5,094 nucleotides of DNA from Deltaproteobacteria bacterium. Lineage in GTDB: Bacteria > Desulfobacterota > SM23-61. Positions 1 to 5,094 of this stretch are shown piece by piece. The position numbers were made by a program, and so were the translations under genes. A model generated the notes under the pieces. It was not told where the DNA came from and searched no databases. It saw only the letters and a list, made by a program, of their open reading frames with translations. Where the stretch lies: positions 1 to 5,094 of the forward strand of contig JAOUFX010000302.1 of assembly GCA_029857975.1 (NCBI GenBank), written 5' to 3'. Within the stretch, counting starts at the first letter, position 1. Every line of letters begins with the position of its first letter.

Positions 1-131
1 CAAAACTGGGGTGGGCAAAATTGCGAAATCGATTGACAGAAGAAGGCCCACTCCGTTATTTTGGTTTTAGTCAATTTTTCACCATCGCCTGTTTCCTGGA
101 TTACGGGAAATCGGAAAATAAAAGATATTAA
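1..131 (+). CDS. C-terminal end of an unidentified protein (5' end outside window)
   Basis: An open frame enters from the left edge (first full codon at base 3) and ends at TAA 129-131, giving 42 residues. There is no ATG or GTG in it, only TTG/CTG codons, so it is most likely the tail of a longer gene. The visible part starts basic (KLRNR around residues 6-10), then has a hydrophobic aromatic stretch (YFGFSQFFTIACFLDYG, about residues 19-35) that could be a last membrane helix or a buried helix, and ends with a charged tail (KSENKRY). I do not recognise the family. Its stop codon overlaps the recJ ribosome binding site and only 12 bases separate it from the recJ start, which suggests one transcript with translational coupling. 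The alternative is a chance open frame, but the tight fit to recJ argues against that. Confidence 0.6.
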   Translation, partial: KLGWAKLRNRLTEEGPLRYFGFSQFFTIACFLDYGKSENKRY

Positions 132-146
132 GGAAAAAATAATTTG
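129..146 (+). promoter_or_regulatory. recJ ribosome binding site and TTG start, overlapping the upstream stop codon
   Basis: TAAGGA at 129-134 combines the stop codon of the preceding gene (TAA 129-131) with an AGGA Shine-Dalgarno core (131-134). Nine bases separate this core from the TTG at 144-146. The next in-frame Met of recJ is residue 63, far inside the conserved N-terminal region, so TTG is the only start compatible with a full-length protein. The overlap of stop and Shine-Dalgarno suggests that ribosomes finishing the upstream gene help to start recJ. Confidence 0.65.
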
Positions 147-1865
147 CCGAACCAAGTTAACAAACGTTGGGAAGTCAGTCCTTTTAATGGCTTCGATAAT
201 TCATCCTTGAAAGAGTTAGGCATTTCTTCTCTCACGGCTCAGGTTCTTTATAATCGAGGAATTGTCAATGCCGAACAGGCAAGGCGCTTTATCTCTCCTG
301 CCCTTTCAGATCTCCCGGATCCCTTCCTCATGAAGGATATGGATAAAGCCGTCTGGCGTATTGCCAAGGCTATCCTGCAAAAAGAAAAAATCACACTTTT
401 CGGGGATTACGATGTAGATGGCACAACGGCGACTTCCCTCTTGTTCCTTTTCTTGGAAAAAGCCGGGAGCATGGTGGATTTTTACCTGCCCCACCGCCTG
501 AAGGAAGGTTACGGGTTAAACCCGGAGGCTGTAAAAAAGATCCATGCCCGCGGCACCAAGTTGATGATTACCGCAGATTGCGGGATCAGCAACGCCGATG
601 AAATCCGCTGGGCAATGGCCAATGGGCTGGAGGTTATCGTAACCGACCACCATGAGGTTCCGGACAACCTTCCTCCGGCTTTGGCCATTTTAAATCCGAA
701 GCAAAAAAATTGTCCCTATCCCTTTAAAGAGCTTGCCGGAGTGGGCGTAGCTTTCAACCTGGTAATCGGCTTACGCAGCAACCTGAGGGAGAAAGGTTTT
801 TGGAACGACACTGGCGTTCCCAATCTAAAGGAATATCTGGATTTGGTCGCCCTGGGAACGGTTGCCGATGCGGTTCCCCTCTTGGAGGTCAATCGCCTCC
901 TGGTTAAACATGGCTTGGGACAACTCACCCATTCCACTCGCCCCGGTATCTTGGCTTTAAAAGAAGTATCCGGGATGGGCGGAACGCCAGTGGATACCAC
1001 CGGAATCAATTTTCGTTTTGCCCCGCGGATCAACGCTGCTGGGCGCATGGAAGAGGCTGGCGAAGCCCTCCGCCTTCTCTTATCGGAGAATGAGGAGGAA
1101 GCTCGAAAGATTGTTGCCCATTTGGATCAGCTAAATTCTCACCGCCAGAGAATCGAAGAAAAGATTCTCGCCGAAGCCAAAAAGATGATTGGCTCCCCTG
1201 CCATGGCTCGAGGGAAAAAATCTTTCGTCTTGGCATCTGCGGACTGGCATCCCGGCGTTATTGGCATCGTAGCTTCACGTCTCACCGCGGAATACTATCG
1301 CCCCACCATTCTCATCGCCTTAAAGGAAAATATAGGAAAAGGATCCGGTCGCTCTATTGATCCCTTTTCCCTCTATGAGGGGCTGAAAGCTTGCCGGGCT
1401 TCGATGGAAACTTTTGGCGGCCACGAACAGGCTGCTGGTCTGGTCATTCGCGCCGAGTGCATTCCCAATTTTATCCAGGCCTTCGAAGAAGTCGTAAGCG
1501 CCAGTCTCCAGGAAGAGGACTTCATTCCACGTCTGGCCATTGATGCGATCGCTCGACTCGATCAGATGAATGAATCTTTCCTTTCCGAGCTCGAATCCCT
1601 TTCTCCTTTTGGGACGGGGAACCCGGAGCCAGTTTTGGCGCTGGAAAATCTAAATGTGCTGGACTCCAGGTTGGTCGGAAAAAGCCATTTACGCCTGCGC
1701 ATCAAGGAAGGTAGAGTAACCCGGAAGGCGATCGGTTTCAATATGGCCTCGTGGCATCCTTTATCCGGCGAACACATGAAAATGGCTTTTACCCCCTCAA
1801 TCGGTTTTTTTCAGGGGAAGCGCACCTTGGAATTGAAAATTGTCGATCTCCAGCCTATTGATTAG
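144..1865 (+). CDS. recJ: Single-stranded-DNA-specific 5'-3' exonuclease RecJ
   Basis: RecJ degrades single-stranded DNA 5' to 3' in the cytoplasm using divalent metals. It acts in RecF-pathway recombination, mismatch repair and base excision repair. At 573 residues it matches the usual length (E. coli RecJ is 577). The DHH phosphoesterase domain shows the whole motif series: GDYDVDG at 87-93, TADCG at 143-147, TDHH at 167-170, and ALGTVAD at 236-242 after the metal-binding D233. The PRINAAGR linker motif is at 293-301 region. The DHHA1 domain has SGRS at 401-404 and GGHEQAAG at 425-432. A C-terminal OB-like domain (about 461-573) begins its core with SPFGTGNPEP at 487-496. The N-terminal KRWEV stretch is typical of the family and supports the TTG start. 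No catalytic residue is missing and there is no frameshift. It is probably the second or later gene of an operon with the upstream partial gene. Confidence 0.96.
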   Translation: MPNQVNKRWEVSPFNGFDNSSLKELGISSLTAQVLYNRGIVNAEQARRFISPALSDLPDPFLMKDMDKAVWRIAKAILQKEKITLFGDYDVDGTTATSLLFLFLEKAGSMVDFYLPHRLKEGYGLNPEAVKKIHARGTKLMITADCGISNADEIRWAMANGLEVIVTDHHEVPDNLPPALAILNPKQKNCPYPFKELAGVGVAFNLVIGLRSNLREKGFWNDTGVPNLKEYLDLVALGTVADAVPLLEVNRLLVKHGLGQLTHSTRPGILALKEVSGMGGTPVDTTGINFRFAPRINAAGRMEEAGEALRLLLSENEEEARKIVAHLDQLNSHRQRIEEKILAEAKKMIGSPAMARGKKSFVLASADWHPGVIGIVASRLTAEYYRPTILIALKENIGKGSGRSIDPFSLYEGLKACRASMETFGGHEQAAGLVIRAECIPNFIQAFEEVVSASLQEEDFIPRLAIDAIARLDQMNESFLSELESLSPFGTGNPEPVLALENLNVLDSRLVGKSHLRLRIKEGRVTRKAIGFNMASWHPLSGEHMKMAFTPSIGFFQGKRTLELKIVDLQPID

Positions 1866-1920
1866 AACTTTGGATTTTTTCAACGAGAGTTCACAGCGCG
1901 GCATAGCCACAACCAAGAAT

Positions 1921-2008
1921 TTATTGGACGCAGATGAACGCAGATTAACACAGATAAAATTAAAATATGTTTAATAAAATTTTCAGAAATTGAACGTTTG
2001 TAGTACAG
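1921..2008 (+). repeat. 88-base direct repeat, copy A (left part of the palindromic element)
   Basis: Bases 1921-2008 align without gaps to 3388-3475, 80 of 88 positions identical. The eight differences are at 1936, 1946, 1970, 1975, 1983, 1984, 1989 and 1999. The match starts at TTATTGGACG and stops sharply after TAGTACAG, exactly where the central hairpin of copy A begins. The two copies have the same orientation, are offset by 1467 bases and enclose the gene at 2107-3378. Confidence 0.9.
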
Positions 2009-2043
2009 AAAGTCGCTTAGCGCTATGCGCAGGGCGTCTTTTT
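2009..2043 (+). terminator. Hairpin plus T-rich run, possible recJ terminator
   Basis: Bases 2009-2023 can pair with 2027-2041 around a TAT loop (2024-2026). The inner four pairs are GC (GCGC/GCGC). The stem then has one A-A mismatch, two G-T wobbles, three GC pairs and one T-T mismatch, and closes with four further pairs at the base. The 3' side runs into TTTTTGTTTC (2039-2048), so the RNA would carry a short U-rich tail. It lies about 145 bases after the recJ stop and forms the centre of the repeat element, so it may simply be part of the element's own structure. The mismatches and interrupted T-run make it a moderate terminator candidate at best. Confidence 0.4.
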
Positions 2044-2106
2044 GTTTCTGCGGTTATCGGCGTGGATCTGCGTCCTATTTAATTATGAAACTGGATTGAG
2101 GAAAAA

Positions 2107-3378
2107 ATGAGTAAAAGAAAGAAGGCAGCCGAGAAGAAAGTTTTTTCTATTTCTCCACAAGTTGAGAACCTCCTGAAAGAAACAAAAGACCATATGGAGT
2201 TTTGGGCGAAGGATAGAGAATTATTATTATCAAGGCTTCAGCTTCTGTCTGTTGAGCAGCAACAAGCTTTTTTCCTCAACCTTTATAAGCAGGAGAATGA
2301 TAATTTATTGCCTCTGCTGGAGGCACTATGCGGTAAAGAAGAGACGGTGGATCTGGTTCTGGCCTCTACCCTTGGTCATTGGGTTTCCCCCCAAGCAGCC
2401 GCCCTCCTCCATCGTATGGCTGCCGCCACTCCATCCAAAACCGTCGCCAAGTCCATCCGCAAATCGATCTTTCGGCTCAAAAGTATAGGTTTAGCTGTAG
2501 AAGAGGTTGGTGGTACGTCTCCAGCGGTCTTTCAACCCCCACGACTTGGCCCTGCGGAGGGTTTTCTGAGCCCGATCGACCCTTCCGGAAATCGGTTCGT
2601 CCTGCTGTTTCAGCCGCAAATTCCGCAGGGGCTGGCTGTTATGAACACCCTGATCAGTGACTCGGAAGGGATCGTTAATTTTAACGCCTTTGAGACATCA
2701 CGCAAAAATTCCCACGAATACCTGACGGCGTTTCAAATGGAATACCCCTTTAAACTCGTGGAGGCAGATCCAGCATACTGCCTCGGTTTGATAATGGAAT
2801 CCTATGAAATCGGCCAGAGAAAAGGCAAGCCGCCCTCAGCCGATTTTTTAAAATGGCGCCCTTTGATGGGCACCCCTGCACCCCTGCCGCTTAAACCATT
2901 AATCTATCAATATATCAAAGAAGAAGAAGTAAAATCGCGAATCGACCTTCTGGACCGTTCAGGCTCCCTTTTCCAGATTGCTTCTTTCCAAAACTGGACC
3001 CTCAGTGAGGAGGAAGCGCAAAAATATTTGATTCTGGTTAAAGAAGCTTCTGCTTCCAGATTGATCCTCAGTCCCTACCAGAAAGAAAGTCGGGTTGAAG
3101 ATATCTACCGCCAGGCCGTTCAGGAGGTTTTTGATGAATCGAGACGCCTTCTTTACCGGCGCCGGCTGGAAGAAATGGCTTATTGCCTTTTACAGGAAGA
3201 GAAAGAGCCTGAAGCCCAAATAAGTCTGGCGGCTGCTGTAGGCTTGGAAAAAGAAAGCGGACTTCTTACTCCTCACCCCTTTCTTCTCGAACTCGTAAAA
3301 AGGAGTCTGGGATTTCTAATCGAGAAGGAGGAAGAGGAGAGAAAAAGGCAAGAATCGAGTTTGATCGTCAAGCCGTAA
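2107..3378 (+). CDS. Hypothetical protein, 423 residues, soluble, function unknown
   Basis: I do not recognise this family. ATG 2107 is preceded by GAGG (2098-2101) with five bases between, a good ribosome binding site. The protein has a lysine-rich start (MSKRKKAAEKK) with no signal peptide or membrane segment, so it is probably cytoplasmic. Residues 15-130 look almost wholly helical, with leucine-rich repeating segments such as LLPLLEAL (67-74) and LVLASTLGHWVSPQAAALLHRMA (83-105) that resemble HEAT-type helical repeats. Residues 160-200 look more strand-like (RFVLLFQPQIPQGLAVM, then DSEGIVNFNAFETSRK). The remainder is helical, with an Arg/Glu-rich region at 338-368 and a highly charged tail (EKEEEERKRQE, 406-416). 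No catalytic motif stands out. Codon use and base composition look like recJ, so there is no sign of recent transfer. It is enclosed by two direct copies of an intergenic repeat. A scaffolding or regulatory role would be a guess. Confidence 0.85.
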   Translation: MSKRKKAAEKKVFSISPQVENLLKETKDHMEFWAKDRELLLSRLQLLSVEQQQAFFLNLYKQENDNLLPLLEALCGKEETVDLVLASTLGHWVSPQAAALLHRMAAATPSKTVAKSIRKSIFRLKSIGLAVEEVGGTSPAVFQPPRLGPAEGFLSPIDPSGNRFVLLFQPQIPQGLAVMNTLISDSEGIVNFNAFETSRKNSHEYLTAFQMEYPFKLVEADPAYCLGLIMESYEIGQRKGKPPSADFLKWRPLMGTPAPLPLKPLIYQYIKEEEVKSRIDLLDRSGSLFQIASFQNWTLSEEEAQKYLILVKEASASRLILSPYQKESRVEDIYRQAVQEVFDESRRLLYRRRLEEMAYCLLQEEKEPEAQISLAAAVGLEKESGLLTPHPFLLELVKRSLGFLIEKEEEERKRQESSLIVKP

Positions 3379-3387
3379 CCCCAAAAA

Positions 3388-3475
3388 TTATTGGACGCAG
3401 ATTAACGCAGATAAACACAGATAAAATTAAAATATGCTTAACAAAATTTCAAGAATTTGAACGTTAGTAGTACAG
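3388..3475 (+). repeat. 88-base direct repeat, copy B (half element)
   Basis: This copy is 91 % identical and ungapped to 1921-2008 and in the same orientation. It keeps the three 10-base units (3395-3404, 3405-3414 and 3415-3424; ACGCAGATTA, ACGCAGATAA, ACACAGATAA) and the A/T-rich part through TAGTACAG. The central hairpin and the right arm of the full element are absent: the sequence after 3475 (TGAATGATTTTTTTGC) has no match to copy A. It is either a truncated copy or a distinct short form. It starts nine bases after the stop of the 423-residue gene, in the 137-base gap between two convergent genes. Confidence 0.9.
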
Positions 3476-3515
3476 TGAATGATTTTTTTGCTGGACAGGA
3501 AAATGGAGGAGTGAT

Positions 3516-3737
3516 TTAGCGGCGCCGGAGTCCGGCGTGATAGCAGCAGGTGGCGTTTTTGAAATTATTGTCAAAGATGCGCGTCTGGCCGTCGCGAAAC
3601 ATAATCTTTACGTAAGAAGACCCCCCTTGAACAACGGAGTTCTTTTCCTCAAGCACGATACCCGAACCCCATTCGGGATAGCGATGGTGCACGACCCAAT
3701 CACCAACCTTTAAATACAGAAACCTCGTTTCCTCCAT
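3516..3737 (-). CDS. Small DUF3553-like (Tudor/SH3-fold type) protein, 73 residues
   Basis: Residues 8-57 have the pattern of the DUF3553 family and of Tudor-like tails in some DNA helicases: a K-VGDWVVH opening (10-17), then P-WG-G-VLE (21-30), then a V-I-FRDGQTRIF strand pair (43-55). Such domains form small beta barrels that bind protein or nucleic acid partners; the molecular role of DUF3553 is not established. The C-terminal tail carries an adjacent Cys pair (C64, C65), YH and a final RRR. With only two cysteines, a complete zinc site is not evident. ATG 3737 is the first usual start after an in-frame TAA upstream. It has almost no Shine-Dalgarno sequence but a promoter directly in front. 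It is convergent with the 423-residue gene and lies downstream of the transporter on the same strand, 129 bases away. Family assignment is from pattern memory. Confidence 0.75.
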   Translation of the reverse strand: MEETRFLYLKVGDWVVHHRYPEWGSGIVLEEKNSVVQGGSSYVKIMFRDGQTRIFDNNFKNATCCYHAGLRRR

Positions 3738-3743
3738 ATTTTT

Positions 3744-3772
3744 CTTATACCAAACTACTTCCGGAAAGGCAA
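3744..3772 (-). promoter_or_regulatory. Sigma70-type promoter for the DUF3553-like gene, implying a leaderless mRNA
   Basis: Read on the minus strand, TTGCCT (3772-3767, four of six to TTGACA) is followed by exactly 17 bases and then TATAAG (3749-3744, five of six to TATAAT). Only six bases (AAAAAT) lie between the -10 box and the ATG at 3737. A start site at the normal distance would therefore fall at or within a base of the A of ATG, giving a leaderless transcript. The lack of a clear Shine-Dalgarno sequence fits this. It is a prediction from spacing and consensus only. Confidence 0.5.
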
Positions 3773-3803
3773 TCTGAAAAACCCCGGGTTATTGCAGGAC
3801 CCA

Positions 3804-3838
3804 TCCGTAATTGTAACCTCCATTACGGAACTAACGGA
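3804..3838. repeat. Perfect inverted repeat plus a third half-site between the two minus-strand genes
   Basis: TCCGTAAT (3804-3811) and ATTACGGA (3822-3829) are perfect 8-base inverted arms around a 10-base centre. A third related copy, TAACGGA, follows at 3832-3838, so a TWACGGA half-site occurs three times within 35 bases. It lies about 30 bases after the transporter stop (3867) and about 30-65 bases upstream of the -35 box of the DUF3553-like gene. Neither side has a T-run, so an intrinsic terminator is unlikely. A protein binding site or a folded 3' end of the transporter mRNA are the alternatives. Confidence 0.4.
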
Positions 3839-3866
3839 GCTACTTCCCGCGGCACATGCCCCTGCC

Positions 3867-5087
3867 TTAAAGCTTTTTTCCCATCGTCTCCGGGAATAGC
3901 CGGATAAGCATCGAGGCGATCAGGAAAATGATCGAAACGATCATAAAGGCTGTTCCGGTGCCAAATAGGGATGATAGATATCCCGTGGCGGCGGGTCCCA
4001 GGGCGGTGCCAATTCCGCCCACGGAGTAACAAAAACCGATCCCTCGGCTTCTCACGCGGGTGGGAAAAAGCTCTGCCAGGAGTGTTCCATACCCGGAGAA
4101 GTAGCCGAGGAAAAAGGCTACGGCTCCGCCCATGAGGACAATTGGAATCAAGGAATCTGCTCCTTTGACAAACCAGCTCTGGGAGGGAATGAAACCAAAG
4201 GACGCCAGGGCCCCGGCCATTCCCAGGAAAAATAATTGGAAGGTGATTTTACGCCCCAGCCGATCGCTGATGAAGCCATATACTGTGTAACCGATGAAAG
4301 CTCCTACCATAATAATCAATGTCAGCATGGGAACCTTTTCAGTCGGAATGCCCAGGTTGAGTAGGTACGTTGGAATCCAGGGATTTACGGCCCAGGCCCC
4401 AAAAGCGCCTATAAACATAACCAAAGTGCCCAGAACTGTGTAGCGAAGGAGTCCTCCACTTAAAATCTCCCGATAAGGAACCCGTCGAGCTGCTGACTTG
4501 TAAACATCTTTCAGCCAAAGGGTGGATTCCTGTATGCAGAAGTATGCAAGAGGTGCGGCGAAGGCTGCCGGCAGAGCTCCCAACATGAGAAGCCCCCGCC
4601 AGCTAAGCCCCTCCCCCAGTCCTAAGGCTATGAGGGAGGCGTAGACAAATCCCGCTGGGAAGCTTGTTTGAACGGTTGCCACCGCCCTGCCTCGCTCATC
4701 GGGGGACCAGACTTCGCCTACCAGGGTCATGCTCACCGACCACTGGCCGCGTATGCCGATCCCCAGGAGCAACCTATAAAGTCCAAAGTCATAGGGCCCG
4801 ACAGAAAATCCGGAAAGTAATGCTGAAGAGGCTGAAAGCAAGATACTTGAGAAAAGAGCGCTCCTCCTACCATAACGATCCGAAAGAATACCGAAGGCGA
4901 TTCCCCCCAGAGGGCTCAAGGCCATGGGAGTGAAACCCGCAACCGCGGCCCAAAAAGGCGTGAGTTGCCAATCTTTGGCTGTAGAGAGTATAACAAAAGA
5001 ATACAAGAACAAGCTGGCCGTGGCCGGAATGAAGGCAATGAACAGGATAAAAAGGATTAACCACGGCCTCCCTTCAGCATTGCTCAT
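3867..5087 (-). CDS. Major facilitator superfamily transporter (metabolite/H+ symporter type)
   Basis: This is an inner-membrane secondary transporter of 406 residues, with about 12 hydrophobic segments and cytoplasmic loops carrying the MFS signatures. The motif A loop between helices 2 and 3 is G-ILSDRYGRR (66-75), and its second-half counterpart between helices 8 and 9 is GFISDRLGRK (271-280). After helix 4 there is R105-LLLGIGIRGQW then GEVWSPDERGR (124-134), mirrored after helix 10 by AELFPTRVRSRG (338-349). The R-x-LLG-G-x-GQW pattern resembles the sugar or carboxylate/aromatic-acid symporter branches, but the substrate cannot be read from sequence. There is a long middle loop at about 186-213. 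ATG 5087 follows directly on an in-frame TAG. Only seven upstream bases (GGGATAG on the coding strand) are visible, so the ribosome binding site and promoter are outside the window. The gene is intact with stop TAA at 3869-3867. Confidence 0.93.
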   Translation of the reverse strand: MSNAEGRPWLILFILFIAFIPATASLFLYSFVILSTAKDWQLTPFWAAVAGFTPMALSPLGGIAFGILSDRYGRRSALFSSILLSASSALLSGFSVGPYDFGLYRLLLGIGIRGQWSVSMTLVGEVWSPDERGRAVATVQTSFPAGFVYASLIALGLGEGLSWRGLLMLGALPAAFAAPLAYFCIQESTLWLKDVYKSAARRVPYREILSGGLLRYTVLGTLVMFIGAFGAWAVNPWIPTYLLNLGIPTEKVPMLTLIIMVGAFIGYTVYGFISDRLGRKITFQLFFLGMAGALASFGFIPSQSWFVKGADSLIPIVLMGGAVAFFLGYFSGYGTLLAELFPTRVRSRGIGFCYSVGGIGTALGPAATGYLSSLFGTGTAFMIVSIIFLIASMLIRLFPETMGKKL

Positions 5088-5094
5088 CTATCCC

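Larger units (their letters stand above)
1921..2080. repeat. Palindromic intergenic repeat element, complete copy
   Basis: This is an imperfect inverted-repeat element filling most of the recJ-to-2107 gap. The outer ten bases are a perfect inverted pair: GGACGCAGAT at 1926-1935 and its complement ATCTGCGTCC at 2066-2075. Extended inward to 33 bases per arm, 25 positions match (1926-1958 against 2043-2075). Each arm consists of three units of exactly 10 bases with a consensus near ACGCAGATNA: 1928-1937, 1938-1947 and 1948-1957 on the left, and the degenerate equivalents on the right. Between the arms are an A/T-rich stretch (about 1956-1995) and a GC-rich hairpin (2009-2041). No open reading frame of note lies inside, so it is non-autonomous. 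It looks like a MITE-like or REP-like dispersed repeat; that class assignment is an inference. Confidence 0.75.

Noticed and set aside
716..1048. 110-residue minus-strand open frame inside recJ
   Set aside because: It is antisense to strongly conserved RecJ motifs, has no recognisable domain, and looks like a shadow of the recJ codons.
2044..2106. Promoter for the 423-residue gene
   Set aside because: TATTTA at 2076-2081 could pass as a -10 box, but nothing resembling a -35 box lies at 16-18 bases upstream, and the region is the right arm of the repeat.
2252..2660. Plus-strand open frames of 78 and 93 residues in other frames of the 423-residue gene
   Set aside because: They overlap a long well-initiated gene, and their composition (Pro/Ser/Trp/Arg-rich) is typical of out-of-frame translation.
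1921..3475. CRISPR-like or insertion-sequence interpretation of the repeats
   Set aside because: There are only two copies 1467 bases apart, with no regular spacers, and the enclosed protein shows no transposase or nuclease motif.
3523..3537. Palindrome CGCCGGA-G-TCCGGCG at the 3' end of the DUF3553-like gene, considered as a terminator
   Set aside because: It lies inside the last codons (encoding the Gly-Leu-Arg-rich end) and no T-run follows on either strand; the run of seven T at 3484-3490 is too far away and on the wrong side for plus-strand transcription.
3823..4032. 69-residue minus-strand open frame overlapping the end of the transporter
   Set aside because: It shares the transporter's 3' sequence in another frame and shows no domain; a shadow frame.
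4664..4933. 89-residue plus-strand open frame antisense to the transporter
   Set aside because: It lies opposite conserved MFS motifs, is basic and low in complexity, and no start signal supports it.

Overview
The window is ordinary-looking chromosomal DNA from a bacterium with roughly half G+C content. The gene style (a full-length RecJ, a small DUF3553-like protein, short A/T-rich intergenic repeats with an ACGCAGAT core) would fit a Desulfobacterota (deltaproteobacterial) or similar environmental lineage. That placement is an impression only: there is no rRNA or other decisive taxonomic marker here.

Layout from left to right. Bases 1-131 hold the C-terminal end of a plus-strand gene that begins outside the window and that I could not identify. 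Its stop codon overlaps the ribosome binding site of recJ (144-1865, plus), the single-strand-specific 5'-3' exonuclease of recombination and repair. A 241-base gap follows, most of it occupied by a palindromic intergenic repeat element (about 1921-2080) with a central hairpin. Next is a 423-residue plus-strand protein of unknown function (2107-3378). A second, shortened copy of the repeat (3388-3475) begins nine bases after that gene's stop codon. The repeat therefore occurs as two 91 % identical direct copies that bracket exactly this one gene. The second copy sits in the convergent gap between the unknown gene and a small minus-strand DUF3553-like protein (3516-3737). That small gene has a good sigma70-type promoter placed so close to the ATG that its mRNA should be leaderless. 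A 129-base gap with a perfect 8-base inverted repeat separates it from a minus-strand major facilitator superfamily transporter (3867-5087), which begins seven bases from the right edge.

The genes do not form an obvious single pathway. recJ is probably co-transcribed with the gene before it. The unknown 423-residue gene reads in the same direction but is set apart by the repeat/hairpin element. The transporter and the DUF3553-like gene are on the other strand and may be transcribed separately. I see no tRNA, rRNA, CRISPR array, transposase or recombinase gene, or toxin-antitoxin pair. The feature most worth following up is the repeat pair around the unknown gene; I do not claim that it is a new system.
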